A stretch of 64,000 nucleotides of DNA, from contig UZAN01039468.1 in the NCBI GenBank assembly GCA_900618425.1, forward strand, positions 71,658 to 135,657, written 5' to 3'. Below the pieces are notes generated by a model. That model had not been told where the DNA came from. It did no database searches and was given only the letters and a program-made list of their open reading frames with translations. The stretch comes from Echinostoma caproni. Its lineage: Eukaryota > Platyhelminthes > Trematoda > Plagiorchiida > Echinostomatidae. The translations under genes were made by a program, and so were the position numbers. Shown piece after piece: positions 1 through 13,351 of the stretch; position 1 is the first letter of the stretch, and each line of letters opens with the position of its first letter.

Positions 1-2344
1 GGCGTTCTACTGAATTATCAATCATATCGGGGAAATAAACTTTAATGTCATACTCACAAACCATGCAATTTGAGATACTTCATATGGAACCGTCATTTTA
101 TTTACAAAGAGCGCCAGCATTTATAGTTGAAACCTAACCCACCGTCGAAATCGTTTTCATAAAGGAGGCCAACACTCGCACTAGAGTCATCATGAATGTA
201 GTGCGTTACAATATTCTTCCATTAGTTGGTAATGTTTCATATTCATATTTATTTCAACAAGAATACACCACCAATGCTGGAGAGATAGAAATTAGACATT
301 AGTGTGAGAAAATCGCTAACTATTTACTCGCCTACGGAGGAACGATTACTTTTTGTCGTGAACCACCTGTTTTCAAAGAACCGATGAGCGACATAAATGT
401 TCATAATAAAACTGATCGACTTGATTATCTTTAAGGTTCATCCTAGAAGGTCAAATTGCGCTCCACACGTTTACGTTTGATATAAAGCTACAGTGAAGAA
501 AGACTTTTTAGACTTTATAGATAACCTAATCTAAATAAAATTTTATTGGTCTGACTTTTATTAGCAAAACGTCCCTGAGTAAACTTGTGCTGTTCATCTT
601 TTTTCAAAGCCAACTTTGATTGGGTCTTTCTGGCAATCGATCAATAGCCGGATAATTTTTATTCATTCTTATTTCTCTGCCGCACGTTTGAAAACAAGTG
701 ACAATTTCCAATTGCGGTATAATATCGATTTCAGATACAGTATGTGTTTCAAGGTATTACGCCCAAAATAATCAATAGATTGGCAGCTTTAAAACTCGAC
801 TTTTTCGCGTTGGATCTCGCGATGCGGGTCTGTTTTTGGCGGAAGTAATTAGGTTTCACATAGAACACCAAGAAGCCCAATCACAATCGGCATGCTCGTG
901 TTTCCAGGCACTTTCAAAGAATATCAAAGTAAATGCGTGTTAACAAATCCCAAAGAAATTTGTATCATTCTTAGATGTTGCAAAGGCATTCTTTCTATTC
1001 ACTTTGTCATACTGAATTTCTTTTCACATGATGCCTAACTAATGGCAGCTCTCTATCATCTCAGTCGTACAATAGCAATCAGAAGGCAAAATGGTGACCA
1101 AACTGAAGCCGACCGTAACGTCAGGAATCGTCAAGAATTTGTTGTTGAACAGCATGAACCGGCGAAGATCCATTATTGAAGCTCTCAATGGGACATGCTT
1201 TTTAAGCTTGACGAGCCTTTATTAAAAATAAAGCATGTGATATGAAAGTGATAATTATTTGAAAATAGTTTTATGGTCTGTCGTGCGCTTTCGGTAAAAC
1301 AGATGGACGGCAAACATCTCTAAGATAAACAAAAACGGAGTTCATGCTAAATACTTTAGAAGAGAAAGAGCAATTTTCATCAATTTAGGTAGACAAAGTA
1401 AAGTACACATGTCTAGAACAATCGATTGTGAAACGATTATGGGGATTCCACCCAGATCGATGACCATTTTGAGAGAAGTATTTCTAGTCCTTCAAATGGA
1501 CTACATACTACAGTTTCATTACATCGCACAAAATACACTAATGAGAATGGTAACATTTTAGTATATCGCTGAAGAAACTTGCAGGTCTAAATTTGAGCAG
1601 TTTATCAAAAGTCTGACTAGAAAAACCAAGAAATATTTTCCGTTGCATATAAAATTTCCAGTAAAAATCAACAGAGATATATTAACATCTGTAAAACACC
1701 TGGTTACTAGATATGAATTAACAATATGAACTGTGTGCTGTCTTTAGACAGCCAAGGAATTGAGATACACAGTGATAATTACATAACCTCGTGCCTGTTT
1801 CGGAGAAATCGATAGATGACCCAATATACTGATTGATCTAATGATGGCATAATTGACACAAGGCAGCTTAACTAAACTGTTCACAGTTCCATGTTTCTCA
1901 TGCATGACTTACAGTAACCCGAATAGGATAACACTTACCAAATTGGATAATGACCTCGGTAAGATATAAACCTGAATAACAACGCAGCCGTAAACTAGTC
2001 GCGCGATACATCTTACGTTCACAGGCAACCCGGAAGAACTCTTTTTTGTGGTTCCTCGTCTTGACCTCAGGTCATTCCTTATCCACCCCTTTTTCATTCT
2101 CAAGACTGGCGAACTAAATATCAAGCTGATCGTTACAATTTTTAGGTTATATTCAATCGGTTGCTATAGGGAAACAACCGAGGAAAGTGAACAGAATAAT
2201 ATTGTCTCACGGCATCTGTTTCATTTTAGTGCTTATCATAGAATGGTCTGTGTGGAAACTATTCACATTGGCATCTAGAGTATTTGAATGCAAGCGAAAC
2301 CTTGATTTCCTTCGTTCAACCAAGGTGGACATTTGTTCTTGCCG
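1..2344. other. Non-coding stretch, nothing recognised
   Basis: All six frames are short and AT-rich here. I see no splice-bounded exon, tRNA-like box or transposon protein remnant. Most likely intergenic or intronic DNA. Confidence 0.5.
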
Positions 2345-2366
2345 ATATATATATATATATATATAT
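2345..2366. repeat. (AT)11 microsatellite
   Basis: An uninterrupted alternating AT run. Such runs are common replication-slippage products and mark no gene. Confidence 0.95.
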
Positions 2367-4150
2367 GTGATAGCTGACTTGTCCTATTGAGGAGTACGGG
2401 ATGCATGTGCAGTGAAAAAGTGATCTTGTTTAGCTGGGTGAGTACTTCAAGATTGGGGCTTCGTCCTTGACTGATGCAACCGGTGACATGCTACGCTGGA
2501 AGTAAAGCGCAGATGTAAGCTTAATTCCCATTGAACTTAACCGTGTTACTTTTACGACTACTGATAGTACGAATTGAAACGGTTTTCCAGCTTTCACGTT
2601 TGCAGTCTACATAAATAAAACCCACATATTCCTAGTCCAAGCCAAAGCAGAGTACACACGTGTTGTTGAAAGACATCAACACGGGTAACACAGCTATCTC
2701 GTATTCTGTCTATTATGATGCCAATTACCGTGGGAGTAAATCTTATCTGCACGTGTTTGCCCTATCGATGTGACTTATCAGTGAATTAGCAAAGGAACGA
2801 GTGTTAACAACTGGTAGCGTTGTACAAGATCTTTCAATGTTGTCAAGCCTTCCCTTCACCCAGAAAGTGTTTTCCGCTCTCACTAAGGAGTTTGTAATGT
2901 TTTATTCAGTTTATTTATCAACGCTTTTCACGACCATTTTACGATTTACTGAGGTAGACTAAAAGAGAAACAAATGTTACCAAATATCACCACATATTTG
3001 ATTTGTGATATATCACTCCTGATATTATTTATTCGTGTATCTGAAGGTTCCCTTAGAATGCTACCGATTGCCAATGAGTGGAAGAGATCCATTCTCTAGT
3101 CATGAATGTTTTGTAGGATAGACTGAACTTAGATGCTTGATGCCATTATCATAAACTAGCTCATGCGAATTTATCGACATACAAATCCCTTTATCAATCA
3201 GGGGAACTTGATTGAGCCTGTTATGATTAAACTCCAAGCATGGATTATTTTTCTGCACAGAAGTCTGTGATGATTTTACTGACAATTTTGCGTATGTTTG
3301 TTTGAGGAAACTTCTCACAACGATAAACAATTGATGTGATCTGCTTAAACTCAGTTTCCTTTTGTCGATAAAAAGCCATTCGTGCTATTTCAAGACAAAT
3401 GGTGCACATGTTTGCATAACCAAGTACAGTAAAGCGGTCATCCACGTGACCTGTCTCTGATGTAGACCAAACTATCGAATGCAACCCAAATTAGCCGACT
3501 TCAATCTCGGAAACCGGATTTCGCAACATCGTGACATCTGAGCGTGCGACGATTTGATCAGTACCCAGTCGGATTGAGCAAATACAATCGTAGTATATGT
3601 GCATGTCTCGTTCATACAGACATCTAACTGTGCTCATTCAACTTGGTGATTTAATGTCCGTCTATATGTGCGTGCGTGAGTTTTAGTCGAAGTGATCGAT
3701 ATTTTTTGTTCACATGTTTGTACTTCTGTTGAGCAAGCCAAGTACACTAACTTAGATCGGTATTTACCGCGTTCTATGTGCGCATTCCTACCGGAATTCG
3801 ATTGGGTTCTCTTATGAACACTACCGCTCCTCACCACAGACACACACACACACGAATAGACATGGTTGAATATATACTTGCGGCACGTATGTGATTTTGA
3901 GTGCGCATATCACAAAGTGTTCGATCCAGCCACACGTGCAAACGTGTGAAGGAACGCAGTTCCGAGAACATGTGAAGTAATAAGTATTTGTAGCACGGCA
4001 CCCACTCAAACACACACAGTCTTTGCAAGAATCACCATCTCCATTCGGGAACACCTACCACAATTCAAGCAATAAACAGATTAAAACTACACAGTCAACA
4101 ATGGTGTGCTTTTTCTCCCTTTATCACTCTGAAAATACTTCAACACTTAC
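2367..4150. other. Non-coding stretch with one small hairpin and CA-rich patches
   Basis: The only structure is a small inverted repeat at 2659-2683 and short CA-rich patches near 3838-3854 and 4008-4018. Two overlapping minus-strand frames (3100-3484) are open for about 75 codons each. They show neither family motifs nor good splice sites, so I do not call them. Confidence 0.45.
2659..2683. repeat. Small inverted repeat (10-bp arms)
   Basis: CGTGTTGTTG is followed by the loop AAAGA and then CATCAACACG, so 9 of 10 positions pair. No function can be assigned; it is short enough to be accidental. Confidence 0.6.
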
Positions 4151-4352
4151 AGTTTGTACCAACATAAAGTTTCTATGACACAACCTCAGTTCGGTGTCAA
4201 TACTAACCACATCGCGGAGTACTGCACCATTCCAATTAGGCGTGACATTCCGTTTGAGCATAATACGTTTAGGAATGCCGGTGAACTCGGCCGTCTGCCT
4301 GACCCTGAGATATTCCAACAGAATTTGTTTCATAAAATTAAAGATATCTGAG
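4151..4352 (-). CDS. Candidate internal exon, unknown protein
   Basis: On the minus strand a 67-codon open segment begins after an AG (GCTAAGCAG|C) and ends at a good donor, ACT|GTAAGTG, whose GT is at 4150-4149. It would carry one leading base (phase) and end on a whole codon. The peptide begins SDIFNFMKQ and ends NFMLVQT. It mixes basic and hydrophobic residues and has no motif I recognise. The pyrimidine tract before the acceptor is poor, and the opposite strand is also open across much of the segment, so chance is a real alternative. No partner exon was found. Confidence 0.2.
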
Positions 4353-6180
4353 CTGCTTAGCACACGCACCGCATTCCAGTACGTTGAACCTACTGGTCAG
4401 ATATCCGTTGGCACTGATCTCAACTAACGGCACGCAGCCGCATTTGATTGGGAAGAATGCAATCAGGGTGAAACGGTTAAATAATAGAAATATTACAAAT
4501 AATAATTCGCAATAAAATAGAAATAATGCGCAGATGAGAATGGTAACAATTAGCCCGTATGATGTTTTGCAGTTGACCATCATGTTTTTTATTTCCCCGA
4601 AATAACATTCAGCAAATTGATTTATATGAGTAATCTCTAATAATTGCACTTTTAAAGTTTACCCTCGAAATGATATTTGTTGAGCTGATATTTCTTTCTT
4701 CTTACATAAAGCAATGTTCTGATTGTTTATTTTAGTCGTGTAAGCCACTTTTGTACAAATAAAGTGCGACGAAATACACACGTTTAAGGTTCAATTTCGT
4801 ATTTTCGGTCCCAATGGTCAATTACGGAAATGCGAAAATTTGCGAGTGGCAAACACTATCTGATCGAGTGCTGGATTAGCGTAAATAATATATTTTCCCA
4901 TGGATCGGGATGTAGTTAGATTACCATCAGATCATTTTGAAACTATTGTTCAATGATAAGAGTGGTGGTGGCAATTATGTGCAGACACTGAAAACATTGG
5001 ACACCGAAATTTCAGAACTGGGTTTCGTCTTTTCACAATGCGGTGGGTTTTATGGGGTTTTCTTCGCTCTCACACAAATGAAAAGAAACACATTGCCGTG
5101 ATTGATGAAGCTATTCCGGTAGTGATTTCACTGAAATACTGAAATCAAAAATGCATTAATCAATCAAATTTGCCCACATAATCAATATCGCGGCGAACAT
5201 CAAACTAAACCTCTGACTACAAAACTAGTTAACAATTTAAAGCTGGTTTCATAACTGTCGATTCAAAATACGACGAAATATGCTTGATATGCTCTTTGGT
5301 AGCCAAAACGGTGTCAATTTAACAGATGGGAATACTGTAAAACTCTTCAAATTCGGGCTCTCAGAGATAAAATGCCAGCATATTACCTGCTTGGCCACCA
5401 AGCAGCTGATCAGACCATTTCACATTTTCCATCCACACCATATAGCACAACCCATCTTTTCGAGCTTGTCGTAGGCAGAAACACCTCACTGATCTCGGCA
5501 CTTACCTCCGGGGCTTTGTGACTGGTTTCGAAAATTTCACAAGCTGACAGTATAACAAGTGTACCAAAATCACGAAAAAGCGTTCCGTCAAATGTGGCAA
5601 TGGTCAGAGACACGTTCCAGTTGGGTGTTCAGTGAAGGAGCGTCAGATTTATCCGATCATGAAGGCACCCATTATCGAACAGATGACAGCTAACTCTAGG
5701 CGCATAAACTTTATTCAATATCAATCAGAAGGATGAATCTTCAAATACTCTACTTTAAGTTCAACAATTAATACAGTAGAAATAGCATCACATATAAACA
5801 GCTATCTCGGAACCAGTCTTCTCGAAAGGTTTGGAAGTAAACCAAAATAAAGCAAATCCTACATCCCTCAGTGTATTTTTTCAATGAGAGTTCAGAATGA
5901 ATCATTTGCGGGATATGAATTAGAATTCAGTCTATAGACTATTGTTCACTCGAACCGTAGCTATCACGACAAGTGATTGTTGTTTCTCTAACGGGAGAGT
6001 TTGATTGAATCCTTTATCGCTAATCTATAGGTAAAATAGTGACAGTACCGAGCGTTTCTTTTGCAATTATTTTAAAAACCTAATACACAAGTGTAATGGA
6101 AATGTTTTTGATAACCGACAAAGAGCACTAGACAGCAATTGTTTCCTGTTTGGAACTCATCCTCAGTGTGTAATGTGTTG
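4353..6180. other. Non-coding stretch, nothing recognised
   Basis: A minus-strand frame at 4338-4649 is open for 103 codons with a hydrophobic run. It is AT-rich DNA in which T-rich codons give Phe/Leu/Ile by default, and it has no flanking splice signals. Nothing else stands out. Confidence 0.45.
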
Positions 6181-6275
6181 TGTTCCTGTCAGGACTCGAA
6201 CCGCGAACCTTCGGGTTGGGACTTCAAGCCTTTACCCTTGAGCCACACGGTCCACGGTGCAAATGGCTCAATTGT
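6180..6275 (-). mobile_element. tRNA-derived SINE fragment
   Basis: Read on the minus strand, the segment has an RNA polymerase III A-box-like sequence, TGGCTCAAGGG (about 6234-6244), and about 36 bases on a perfect B box, GGTTCGAGTCC (6192-6202). That spacing is what a tRNA head gives. Mismatched stems and the continuing non-tRNA sequence argue for a SINE head rather than a functional tRNA gene. A plus-strand open frame (6139-6381) crosses it and is taken to be a shadow. Confidence 0.55.
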
Positions 6276-7386
6276 TCTAGAGGATCATGTTTGCACTAAT
6301 TCATTCGAATGTCAACAAGCATCAGACACTCTTGATGGTACTGGTAATTCCGCAAAATTGAATGAGCTAATCCAAGTTTGATACTCTGAAAAAGATACAT
6401 CATCACTATTTACAGGTGCTGAGTAACTCAGCACTTCATTCCCAAGACTTCTGTGAATTATGATTTGCTTAGCGCCAAAATCCAATTGGTCACAGTATAC
6501 CGCGACATTTCTGATGAAGAATGTGGTTTGTTCTGAACAAATATTCTCCTGCGTCCTGATTTAAACTGGCTTGCTTTTAATCAATCATTATGGATTATAT
6601 TCTGTCAAATAAGATGTAAAATGTTGCAGCTTAATAATTGACACATTATCTGTTATTGAGATAAATATTGTTTAAAATTATATTTATTTGTGAATAAAAA
6701 TGTTACAAGTAATTGTTTTGCTAAATCATAAATGAAAGAATATTCCAAAAGTAGAAGAACTATTTAATTTCATTTGTTAGTCTATTTTTCTGTCTCTTTG
6801 TTTAAATAATTGCCATTGCAAACAACCAGCATATTTTTCTGTTTATATGGTGTAACTAAAACTGAAACATCAGTCAACCTGGCAGTAACTAAACGGTCAT
6901 ACATCATCGCTGTTGCTCATGGAATTTGTAAACATTGTGTACTTTTCTACTGTCGGATCATTTTCACCTTAATCCTAATGTACGAATTTAACCAAGATTT
7001 AGGCGTGGACGTTGCCCCAGTTACGATGACGGATTCTGTGCAGTCTCCATTCAGATAACCATAGAATGAAGTAGTGCAGTGTCAATTGAACGGCATGTTG
7101 TCTCCTCATCGCAGCAGAAGTTCCATTCTGCACTTCTGAATGGTTGATGGAGGTAAACAGTACTGCTTTACAGGGGGAAGTGCATTCTGTCTACTAGTCT
7201 GCAAACTGGATGTTCAATGAATTAAATGAATAAACTTCACCATACTGAATATGTTTATGTTTAGTAGGTTTACTATCCTCAGAGTTTGGACAGTCGTGCC
7301 CCGTAAGAAATCGTTTCCGGTGGCAAGCATCTGTGATTATAAGCAAAAGTTTTTCGAACGGGACTCAAAACTCATTATTCTCAGCA
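6276..7386. other. Non-coding stretch, nothing recognised
   Basis: Low-complexity AT-rich DNA up to the first assembly gap. The open frame at 6810-7058 shows no motif or splice boundary. Confidence 0.45.
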
Positions 7387-8094
7387 NNNNNNNNNNNNNN
7401 NNNNNNNNNNNNNNNNNNNNNNNNNNNNNNNNNNNNNNNNNNNNNNNNNNNNNNNNNNNNNNNNNNNNNNNNNNNNNNNNNNNNNNNNNNNNNNNNNNNN
7501 NNNNNNNNNNNNNNNNNNNNNNNNNNNNNNNNNNNNNNNNNNNNNNNNNNNNNNNNNNNNNNNNNNNNNNNNNNNNNNNNNNNNNNNNNNNNNNNNNNNN
7601 NNNNNNNNNNNNNNNNNNNNNNNNNNNNNNNNNNNNNNNNNNNNNNNNNNNNNNNNNNNNNNNNNNNNNNNNNNNNNNNNNNNNNNNNNNNNNNNNNNNN
7701 NNNNNNNNNNNNNNNNNNNNNNNNNNNNNNNNNNNNNNNNNNNNNNNNNNNNNNNNNNNNNNNNNNNNNNNNNNNNNNNNNNNNNNNNNNNNNNNNNNNN
7801 NNNNNNNNNNNNNNNNNNNNNNNNNNNNNNNNNNNNNNNNNNNNNNNNNNNNNNNNNNNNNNNNNNNNNNNNNNNNNNNNNNNNNNNNNNNNNNNNNNNN
7901 NNNNNNNNNNNNNNNNNNNNNNNNNNNNNNNNNNNNNNNNNNNNNNNNNNNNNNNNNNNNNNNNNNNNNNNNNNNNNNNNNNNNNNNNNNNNNNNNNNNN
8001 NNNNNNNNNNNNNNNNNNNNNNNNNNNNNNNNNNNNNNNNNNNNNNNNNNNNNNNNNNNNNNNNNNNNNNNNNNNNNNNNNNNNNNNNNNNNNN
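7387..8094. other. Assembly gap (708 N)
   Basis: A run of N. Long open frames crossing it are artefacts of untranslated N codons. Confidence 0.99.
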
Positions 8095-10580
8095 CTCTGC
8101 CTAATCTCTCGGTAGTACATAACTTCATTTTACAGCCCTGGGTCATTGCCCGCACACGAGAGTTTATTTAATCGGCAACGACTGATGCAATTATCGACTA
8201 ATGCAGTAAGCCAAAGCTGGGAATACGCAATGCACATGTTCACCCTAATGTCCAAATATATGCCAATACTTTGTTGCTCGTGATCACTAGATCCGGATGA
8301 AACACCTGTCCGCCGCAATTAGATGAACATGATACCAATCTACATACAATGGACTAAAATGTAAGGAGTTATCTAAAATCCAAAGATAGATAGCTGTAAA
8401 CAAAAACGCTGTCCATTCCCGGTGACTGTGTGTCTACATTTCTCATGCATGATAATGTCTGATTGAAGACTTCGCGCAACTTTCAGTCTTTTAATTTTCA
8501 AATATCAATCTGAAACTGCATACGAAACTTCCCACGGTAAACTTGGTATGAATGATTCCAACTGTTCAAATGTACATATATTTTCGGGAATAAAATGTGG
8601 CCAAACACTGATGAAAAGGTGATAAACGAAACTCATTTATCGACATCGGTCAAGGCAAAACAGCGAGGAAATAGATCTCTTTCCAAAATATTTCGGCTAA
8701 AACTTTGTTGAATTTTCTGGGGCATTCTCGGACATTGGAACAAGCTGAAAAACATAAGTAAAACTGATGAGGACGCAGTGGTTAATCGCTGAGACTTTTG
8801 CACTTTTTTCAATAGTTTGCTAGTGGTGTCAAAAGAATACAATTTTTTATGAGAATTATGTGATTGAAAGTTGCATTTGTTGTGTCAGTAAAAATATCAG
8901 AATATTGTGAGGATTGCTGCAATGAGCTCCACAGCAGGACCACTACTATGAATTTATTTTAACTGATGCGCTTTTCAGTTGAAAAGAATTTGGATTTTCT
9001 TGTCAAATGTCTGTCTGAATAAGAGAGGTATGTATATATGAAACTAAAGTCACAATTGAACCATTATCAGTGCGAAAAATGACCACTAGTGGCCATCGGT
9101 TTCTTCAGTTCAAGAGGGAAATACTCAGGAGGTTGGTGGTGAGTTACTTCAATACACCAAATCTTCAGATAGGAAACTCAGTACAAGAAAGACGAATACT
9201 TGTCAATTTTATTCATAAATATTCCTTAACCTAAGAATTATATTGATGTAATCATCAGTAATCAGAGCCAAAAAGTAATAAAATCGAACTGTTATTCAGA
9301 CGTGAGCAAAAAGGAGCTGTGAAAACAGGGTCGTTCAGTTCATCAGACAAAATTTGACCAGACGATGTTTGAGCCTTTAGACGACCAAATAACCGTAGAC
9401 TTCGCAACACAACTGCACGGAGTAGATTGAATAGAATGTGAGAAATAAAATGTAGAGTTTAATTTTGGTCTCTCATCTAGTCCCAGTTTCGTTCATAGAC
9501 TGCCAACAATGAAGTTACAGTCTACCGATTTGGCCTATCTTGTTCTAGTGGATATGTTTTTCTCAAATTGTTAATTGGGCGTTTTATTCTCTCTGCCGCT
9601 CAGCTGAGTCTAATGCCGTGAATGTATCATGGTTTATATTGAAAGAGAAAAATAAGTTCTCTCTAGCGGGCTCTTCTCACGATTTATTAATATTGTTATC
9701 GAAGTCTCTTAGGCGAGTGACACTTCAAAATAGATGAAATTTTCAGCGCAAACAAGCAATCGTTGACCAAAAGAATTTTGCTCTCTTAATAGCCAAGTTT
9801 CTGCACCAAACTACTGCAGCACAAACCTAACCCATCGCGGACAGCCTCATGTCACGACGGTAACACATGTCTAAATTTGGGGAATGCCAATAGACCGGCT
9901 TGTATACGAGCTGTCATTTAACATGCGATGCCTGCACACACGATTAGGGGCGATGCGAGTTGGAACTGTGCATCCATCCCCCTTCCTTGTGCCTTTTCCC
10001 ATCAGTGCTGGATAATTTGAAGCCGACTAACTTTAAGTTGTTTATTAAATGCGTTTTCCAACAAATATACAAGGCGTAGGACACTTTTCGATTAAAAAGT
10101 GAAATCAAAAGTCCACCGATGATAAGAAGAACTGCGATTGTCATGTTATGAACATGTAATAGATTGTTCGCGATCCATTATCGTTCATGTTGAACGCTGC
10201 TCTGATATGCTCCGGCAAATAGGAATCCTCTTGAAGCAAACGCATCTGATCCGCGTTTGTACTTTAAACACAAGCGATGTTTCCATTTGATATCTTATGT
10301 CCAGTTTATCCCCTGGAGAGTCCACACGTTTCTACTCCATCGATCGGGATCTGCCACCACGTGACAGAAAATAACTAAATAAAAATTGGGCCAGCACGTA
10401 ATCCTTTCTCGGCCACTGGAAATAAAACCATCTACGCGTTGCAGACTGAATCAAACTTGTCATTTTTGAGTTTTCCTAGACGACGTTTCTGAGGCATAAT
10501 TGAGGCAATGAAGCAGTCAGCAAGTTATTTCATTGGGCAACCATTGTGTTTTACGTCTAAACCCAGACTCACATGATGAT
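8095..10580. other. Non-coding stretch; possible SINE scrap near 8.77 kb
   Basis: GACGCAGTGGTTAATCGC near 8772-8790 looks like a tRNA A-box region, but no B box follows at the right distance, so it is at most a scrap. The rest holds only short frames. Confidence 0.4.
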
Positions 10581-10584
10581 AGTT

Positions 10585-10725
10585 GCATAGCGGTTTAATC
10601 GCTATCGCCGGAGTGCTTTGGATCCTGTGGTCCGAAGTTCGAACCCCTCCACCGCCACCTGACTTCGGTGGTAAGCGGCTTCACTGTCACCTGGTTCATT
10701 ACAACTTCTAAATTATTGGGGCCCT
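10585..10725 (+). mobile_element. tRNA-derived SINE, family with CCACCGCCACCTGAC
   Basis: A B-box-like AGTTCGAACCCC (10635-10646) is followed by TCCACCGCCACCTGACTTCG and then GTCACCTGGTTCATT. The same GTTC-AA-CCC then CCACC-CC then CTGAC order occurs inverted at 12.24-12.35 kb. The 3' CACCTGGTTCAT is echoed in the SINE at 31.7 kb. This shared layout marks one dispersed family. The A-box side (TCGCTATCGCCGGAG) is degenerate. Confidence 0.55.
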
Positions 10726-12239
10726 TATATGATTAGCCGCGAGGTTTTGTCATTTTTCACTACTAAACAGCAGAACCTTGTGACAATGCAATTTCCCCCG
10801 TCTGTTATTGATCACACTGAACATGTGTAATAAAACAACTAATAACGAATTGCAGTTACTTCACATATATGAATTCTTTGAATAGACTACTAAGATTTCT
10901 TATCTTAAGCTATCTCCTATTTCTCAGCCAGAAGAACTTCACTTTGTCTTCAATTGTTCCGGAAACCATTGTAATGGAATAGATCTATTCACAGTTGAAC
11001 TCTTCAACACCAACTTTTATTGTTGCATCATCCGTCGGACAGAATGATCCCTGTTGAGCACCCGAACCAGGGGAATTCCGCCAACCGGGTATTCAGTTTT
11101 TCTAAAACAAGCCCAAGTTTTATAGTTTTAATTTTAGTCAATTCAAACAATAGGCTTGTTTGCGTGCACTAGGATGCCTCTTGGTTGACTCCACAGCTAC
11201 CGTGTGAAACAACACATTATTTGAAGTTTTTAAATCGAATTTCAAATTCAAATTTGGTCATGTAAATTACCTAATTACCAACCGCTTGTTTGACAGCTGA
11301 TTTTTAAATGTGTGTTTCACGGAAATATTCAATTACATATTAGTGTGAGAACAGAGAGTCTCACCGAGCGCTTGTATTATCACTGTCGGTGATTAGGTTT
11401 GTCCAATCAAGTTTACTGAACCAAATCATTCATTGATTGTCTTTGTGGGAAATTCCGTGATGATCTAAGCGCAATCAACCTATGAACTAAATTGACTATT
11501 ATAAACGTATAGTTGAACAACAACAAACTGAATTTAATAATTGCGTTCACTGTTGATGATGTTAACTTTGATCTTACCCATAGAAAAGTTTAAACGGCTT
11601 GGGTAATATTTTTTCTAGGAGACTTTTGGTATAGACCAAACAGATAAAAGCATACAAAGGATATTGCATTTAGGATGAGAATGTGGTGGCAAATGATATG
11701 CAAAAGCAATGGCTCTCATGCAGTGCAAGCGGAATTTCAATATTTGATGAGCCAATCAGTATGCATCCTGCATTACTCTGATATCAAAAAAAACGGGATT
11801 TCCTGAGTGAACAGTTCACCAGATGAACTCAAGCATGACTGGAATAACATTCATTTAAACGGGATTCATATAAATCTTTTCATGAGTTAGCGTAAATCGA
11901 CATGCTACTAATTCCGATGCAGGAAGTAAGCGTAAAGTAAAAAGAATACAAACGTGTTGAGGATGGTTATAACCGATCCTATCAAATAAGCAAAGAGACA
12001 GTCGAGGTTTGTCGTCTTTTCTTGGTTGTCACCCAATCAATCACTTGTGACACGCTCGTTTCTCGCTTGCCAGTAAAGGCACTGCCCACTGCAAGTGTTT
12101 GCTGATAACCGGTGAAGGGTGAATAATAAATCACCCAGGGATTTCCTGATTACCAAAGCCATATTTCTCCTTCAAAATAATGATACAAGCTTCAGGAAGG
12201 AATGAGAGGGCCAATTAAACGAATGCCGTACAACACACA
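10726..12239. other. Non-coding stretch, nothing recognised
   Basis: No open frame of note and no repeat seen. Confidence 0.5.
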
Positions 12240-12345
12240 ATGGAGCATGGGGCATGTCAGGCGGTGGTGGTGGGATTTGAACACACATTCTTCCGGGGTG
12301 ACCATGTCTTTACGTTGCCCCCGGGCCACCGCCACCCGGTACTAA
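12240..12345 (-). mobile_element. tRNA-derived SINE, inverted relative to the 10.6 kb copy
   Basis: On the minus strand the order is GGTGGCGGTGGCCCGGGGGC, then GTGTTCAAATCCCACC (B box), then ACCACCGCCTGAC. This matches the B-box-to-CTGAC block of the 10.6 kb SINE, with a diverged head. It is too irregular to fold as a working tRNA. Confidence 0.5.
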
Positions 12346-13351
12346 GTATTAAAGAGAACAATAGAGGGAGCTTGTCTCAGTCTCGTCATTGAATCGTGAA
12401 CAAAGTGATAAACGTAGCCCGGTTTGCAGTGCGTATTCAAGGTTTCATTTGGTTGCATAATATCCCAGAGATTCTCTGAAGGGTCGAGGCATTCCGAAGT
12501 GTTCTAATGATGAATACTTTTCGCTTGTTTACCTTTGTCATTTTCTCCGGTTTTGTAAATTCCACGGATCGATGATCAATGAATATCCCCCTTGAATTCG
12601 TTTATAGAGAACATTTTTTTACTATTTCAAGCTCCAAGCAGTCCTTTGAAGAAACTGCATCTTTCAATTTGTGAATTATGGCCACAAGGCTGTAAATATT
12701 AATCTAATAACGCGTCGTCCTCACTTTAAAATACTCATTTCTACGCAGTTGCATCCAAATGGTTAAATAATTTAACATACAATATAACTCTAAGTGATCT
12801 AATTATTTTGGCCGGTTGCTGAATTCCTGGCAAGACGCAATGTTTTGAATGGCCATGGTTAACTTATGGCGCCATTCACACGAAAAGCACCAAATGTGTA
12901 CTCGTGATAGTAGCGGTTCCGAGTCTCGACGGTCCCAAACTCATCATGAATAAGTCAATCACACGTAGTTCTAATCGGGTCCACTGCTACTGCATTCTTT
13001 TGCCAGTAATACTGGTTGTTGTCGAGGAATAACAGCAGTACGAATCTTCCCAATTTCTCACTTGGGAAACACACAATATTTTTCGTAAGATATTCATATC
13101 TGTATATTCGTTGAACTTGTCTTGATACAAAGATATTACGATTGACGGAAACACTTGATTCTCCTTCAAAATGCATTTCACAAATTCTTCGATGCATGCA
13201 GGTTCAAAACCGGAAAAAGCCGCGTATCGCCAGATCTTATCTCTTTGGTTAGGCATGTCAATCGCTGTCGTCAAACAATCGCAAACATTTATAGTACTTT
13301 GAGGTTGTAAGTCCTGGGGAATGAGAATATACTAAAATGAATGAATGTGTA
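12346..13351. other. Stretch with one unassigned minus-strand open frame
   Basis: A 95-codon minus-strand frame (12987-13274) reads as mixed, protein-like sequence, with a start near residues MTTAIDMPNQ. I recognise no family and found no convincing splice donor. A second minus frame overlaps it over 200 bases, which is typical of chance openness. Otherwise nothing. Confidence 0.3.

Noticed and set aside
6192..6247. Functional tRNA gene
   Set aside because: A and B boxes are present, but acceptor and anticodon stems do not pair well; a SINE head explains the boxes better. The same holds for 31.7 and 62.0 kb.
6513..6540. CTGATGA near 6515
   Set aside because: No GAAA follows at a suitable distance with a pairing stem.
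7251..8171. Long open frames crossing the N runs (also at 21145-21936 and 47776-48558)
   Set aside because: They consist almost wholly of undetermined codons and are artefacts of the gaps.
8608..8632. CTGATGA ... CGAAAC arrangement (hammerhead-like)
   Set aside because: The bases between the two words cannot form a stem II, and the site is not inside a repeat.
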